Positions 63,811 to 64,000 of a stretch of DNA of 64,000 nt are shown here, piece by piece; positions within the stretch are counted from its first letter, which is position 1; the number at the start of each line of letters is the position of its first letter. The DNA is from Rhodobacteraceae bacterium HIMB11 (GTDB taxonomy: Bacteria; Pseudomonadota; Alphaproteobacteria; Rhodobacterales; Rhodobacteraceae). The position numbers and the translations under genes are program-made. The notes below the pieces were generated by a model. It made no database searches. It worked only from the letters and a program-made list of their open reading frames with translations, and had not been told where the DNA came from. The stretch spans positions 124,001 through 188,000 of the forward strand of contig AVDB01000001.1 in assembly GCA_000472185.1 (NCBI GenBank), given 5' to 3'.

Positions 63811-64000
63811 TCAGTCACGCAATAGTTCGTTGATACCTGTTTTACTGCGTGTTTGTTCATCTACGCGTTTTACAATCACGGCGCAGTACAGGTTAATTCC
63901 GTTTTTCGATGGCATCGAACCCGATACCACAACTGAATAGGGTGGAACCTCACCATACATCACTTCACCCGTTTCACGATCCACGATCTTGGTTGATTTG
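63811..64000 (-). CDS. dapD: Tetrahydrodipicolinate N-succinyltransferase, C-terminal end (cut by window edge)
   Basis: The last 63 codons of Dap[42 protein letters not shown] and the terminal INELLRD are the conserved C-terminal part of the left-handed beta-helix acyltransferase. It succinylates tetrahydrodipicolinate before the transamination and DapE steps. The stop TGA is at 63811-63813; the rest lies right of base 64000. Confidence 0.93.
   Translation of the reverse strand, partial: KSTKIVDRETGEVMYGEVPPYSVVVSGSMPSKNGINLYCAVIVKRVDEQTRSKTGINELLRD

Noticed and set aside
1-64000. tRNA genes, CRISPR arrays, insertion sequences, prophage or integration sites
   Set aside because: None was found on reading; gaps are short and no spaced repeats, transposase or integrase genes occur.

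Overview
The window looks like chromosomal DNA of a marine, Roseobacter-group alphaproteobacterium (Rhodobacterales) with moderate-to-low GC. The basis is gene content and order rather than any marker gene: a regB-senC-regA redox locus, the hemD-mic60-hemY block beside tsaD-gpsA, tsaE-amgK-murU-addB-addA-trxA, hslVU, Mur-like boxes in front of a four-gene metal transporter, and an ALDH16-type dehydrogenase next to deoC. No genus can be assigned from sequence reading alone. Coding density is very high. No gap reaches 300 bases; the longest is 9778-9994. I see no tRNA, rRNA, insertion sequence, prophage or CRISPR array.

Layout. 1-3654: ppaC (cut by the left edge), yaaA, recQ and yggT. 3721-16512 is the accessory heart of the window. 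glpD, a Gfo/Idh/MocA oxidoreductase and a GntR/UTRA regulator read leftward. Divergently, an FMNH2-dependent SsuD-like monooxygenase, an aldo/keto reductase and a flavin reductase read rightward, followed by a complete aglE-F-G-A-K alpha-glucoside import and hydrolysis operon. The monooxygenase, aldo/keto reductase and flavin reductase are the same three enzyme classes, in the same compact order, as the sulfoquinovose monooxygenase (sulfo-SMO) pathway. The Gfo/Idh/MocA gene could be an NAD-dependent sulfoquinovosidase (GH188-like), and the Agl transporter would be an unusual importer for sulfoquinovosyl glycerol. I propose this as a hybrid sulfoquinovose utilisation island; it is inference and needs alignment and biochemistry.

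16472-22635: hemY, mic60 and hemD leftward, then tsaD, gpsA, a YciI protein and an EVE protein rightward. 22682-25858: a DUF1761 membrane protein, a frameshifted DUF2853 gene, ahcY with a strong terminator, and an HD phosphohydrolase. 25860-30087: regA, senC and regB, then a membrane PAS protein split by one in-frame TAG. 30128-38902: TsaE, peptidoglycan recycling (amgK, murU), AddBA recombination nuclease and thioredoxin.

38984-48739: hslVU; thiBPQ under a TPP riboswitch; aroC; an EamA exporter; hupB; AMP nucleosidase; and a small VOC protein. 48709-55624: a manganese-type ABC transporter (mntABCD) preceded by two exactly mirrored Mur-like boxes, divergent from deoC-ALDH16. 55621-64000: a MltB-like transglycosylase without a signal peptide, rnr, a DUF2064 glycosyltransferase, dapE, a HAD phosphatase, an unknown small protein, ilvD with its terminator, and the end of dapD.

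Several genes clearly work together: uptake plus oxidation in the 5-16 kb island, haem synthesis with an alphaproteobacterial Mic60, redox signalling by RegBA with SenC, muramic acid salvage by AmgK/MurU, lysine/DAP synthesis by DapD/DapE, and deoxyribose-phosphate cleavage by DeoC followed by aldehyde oxidation by ALDH16.
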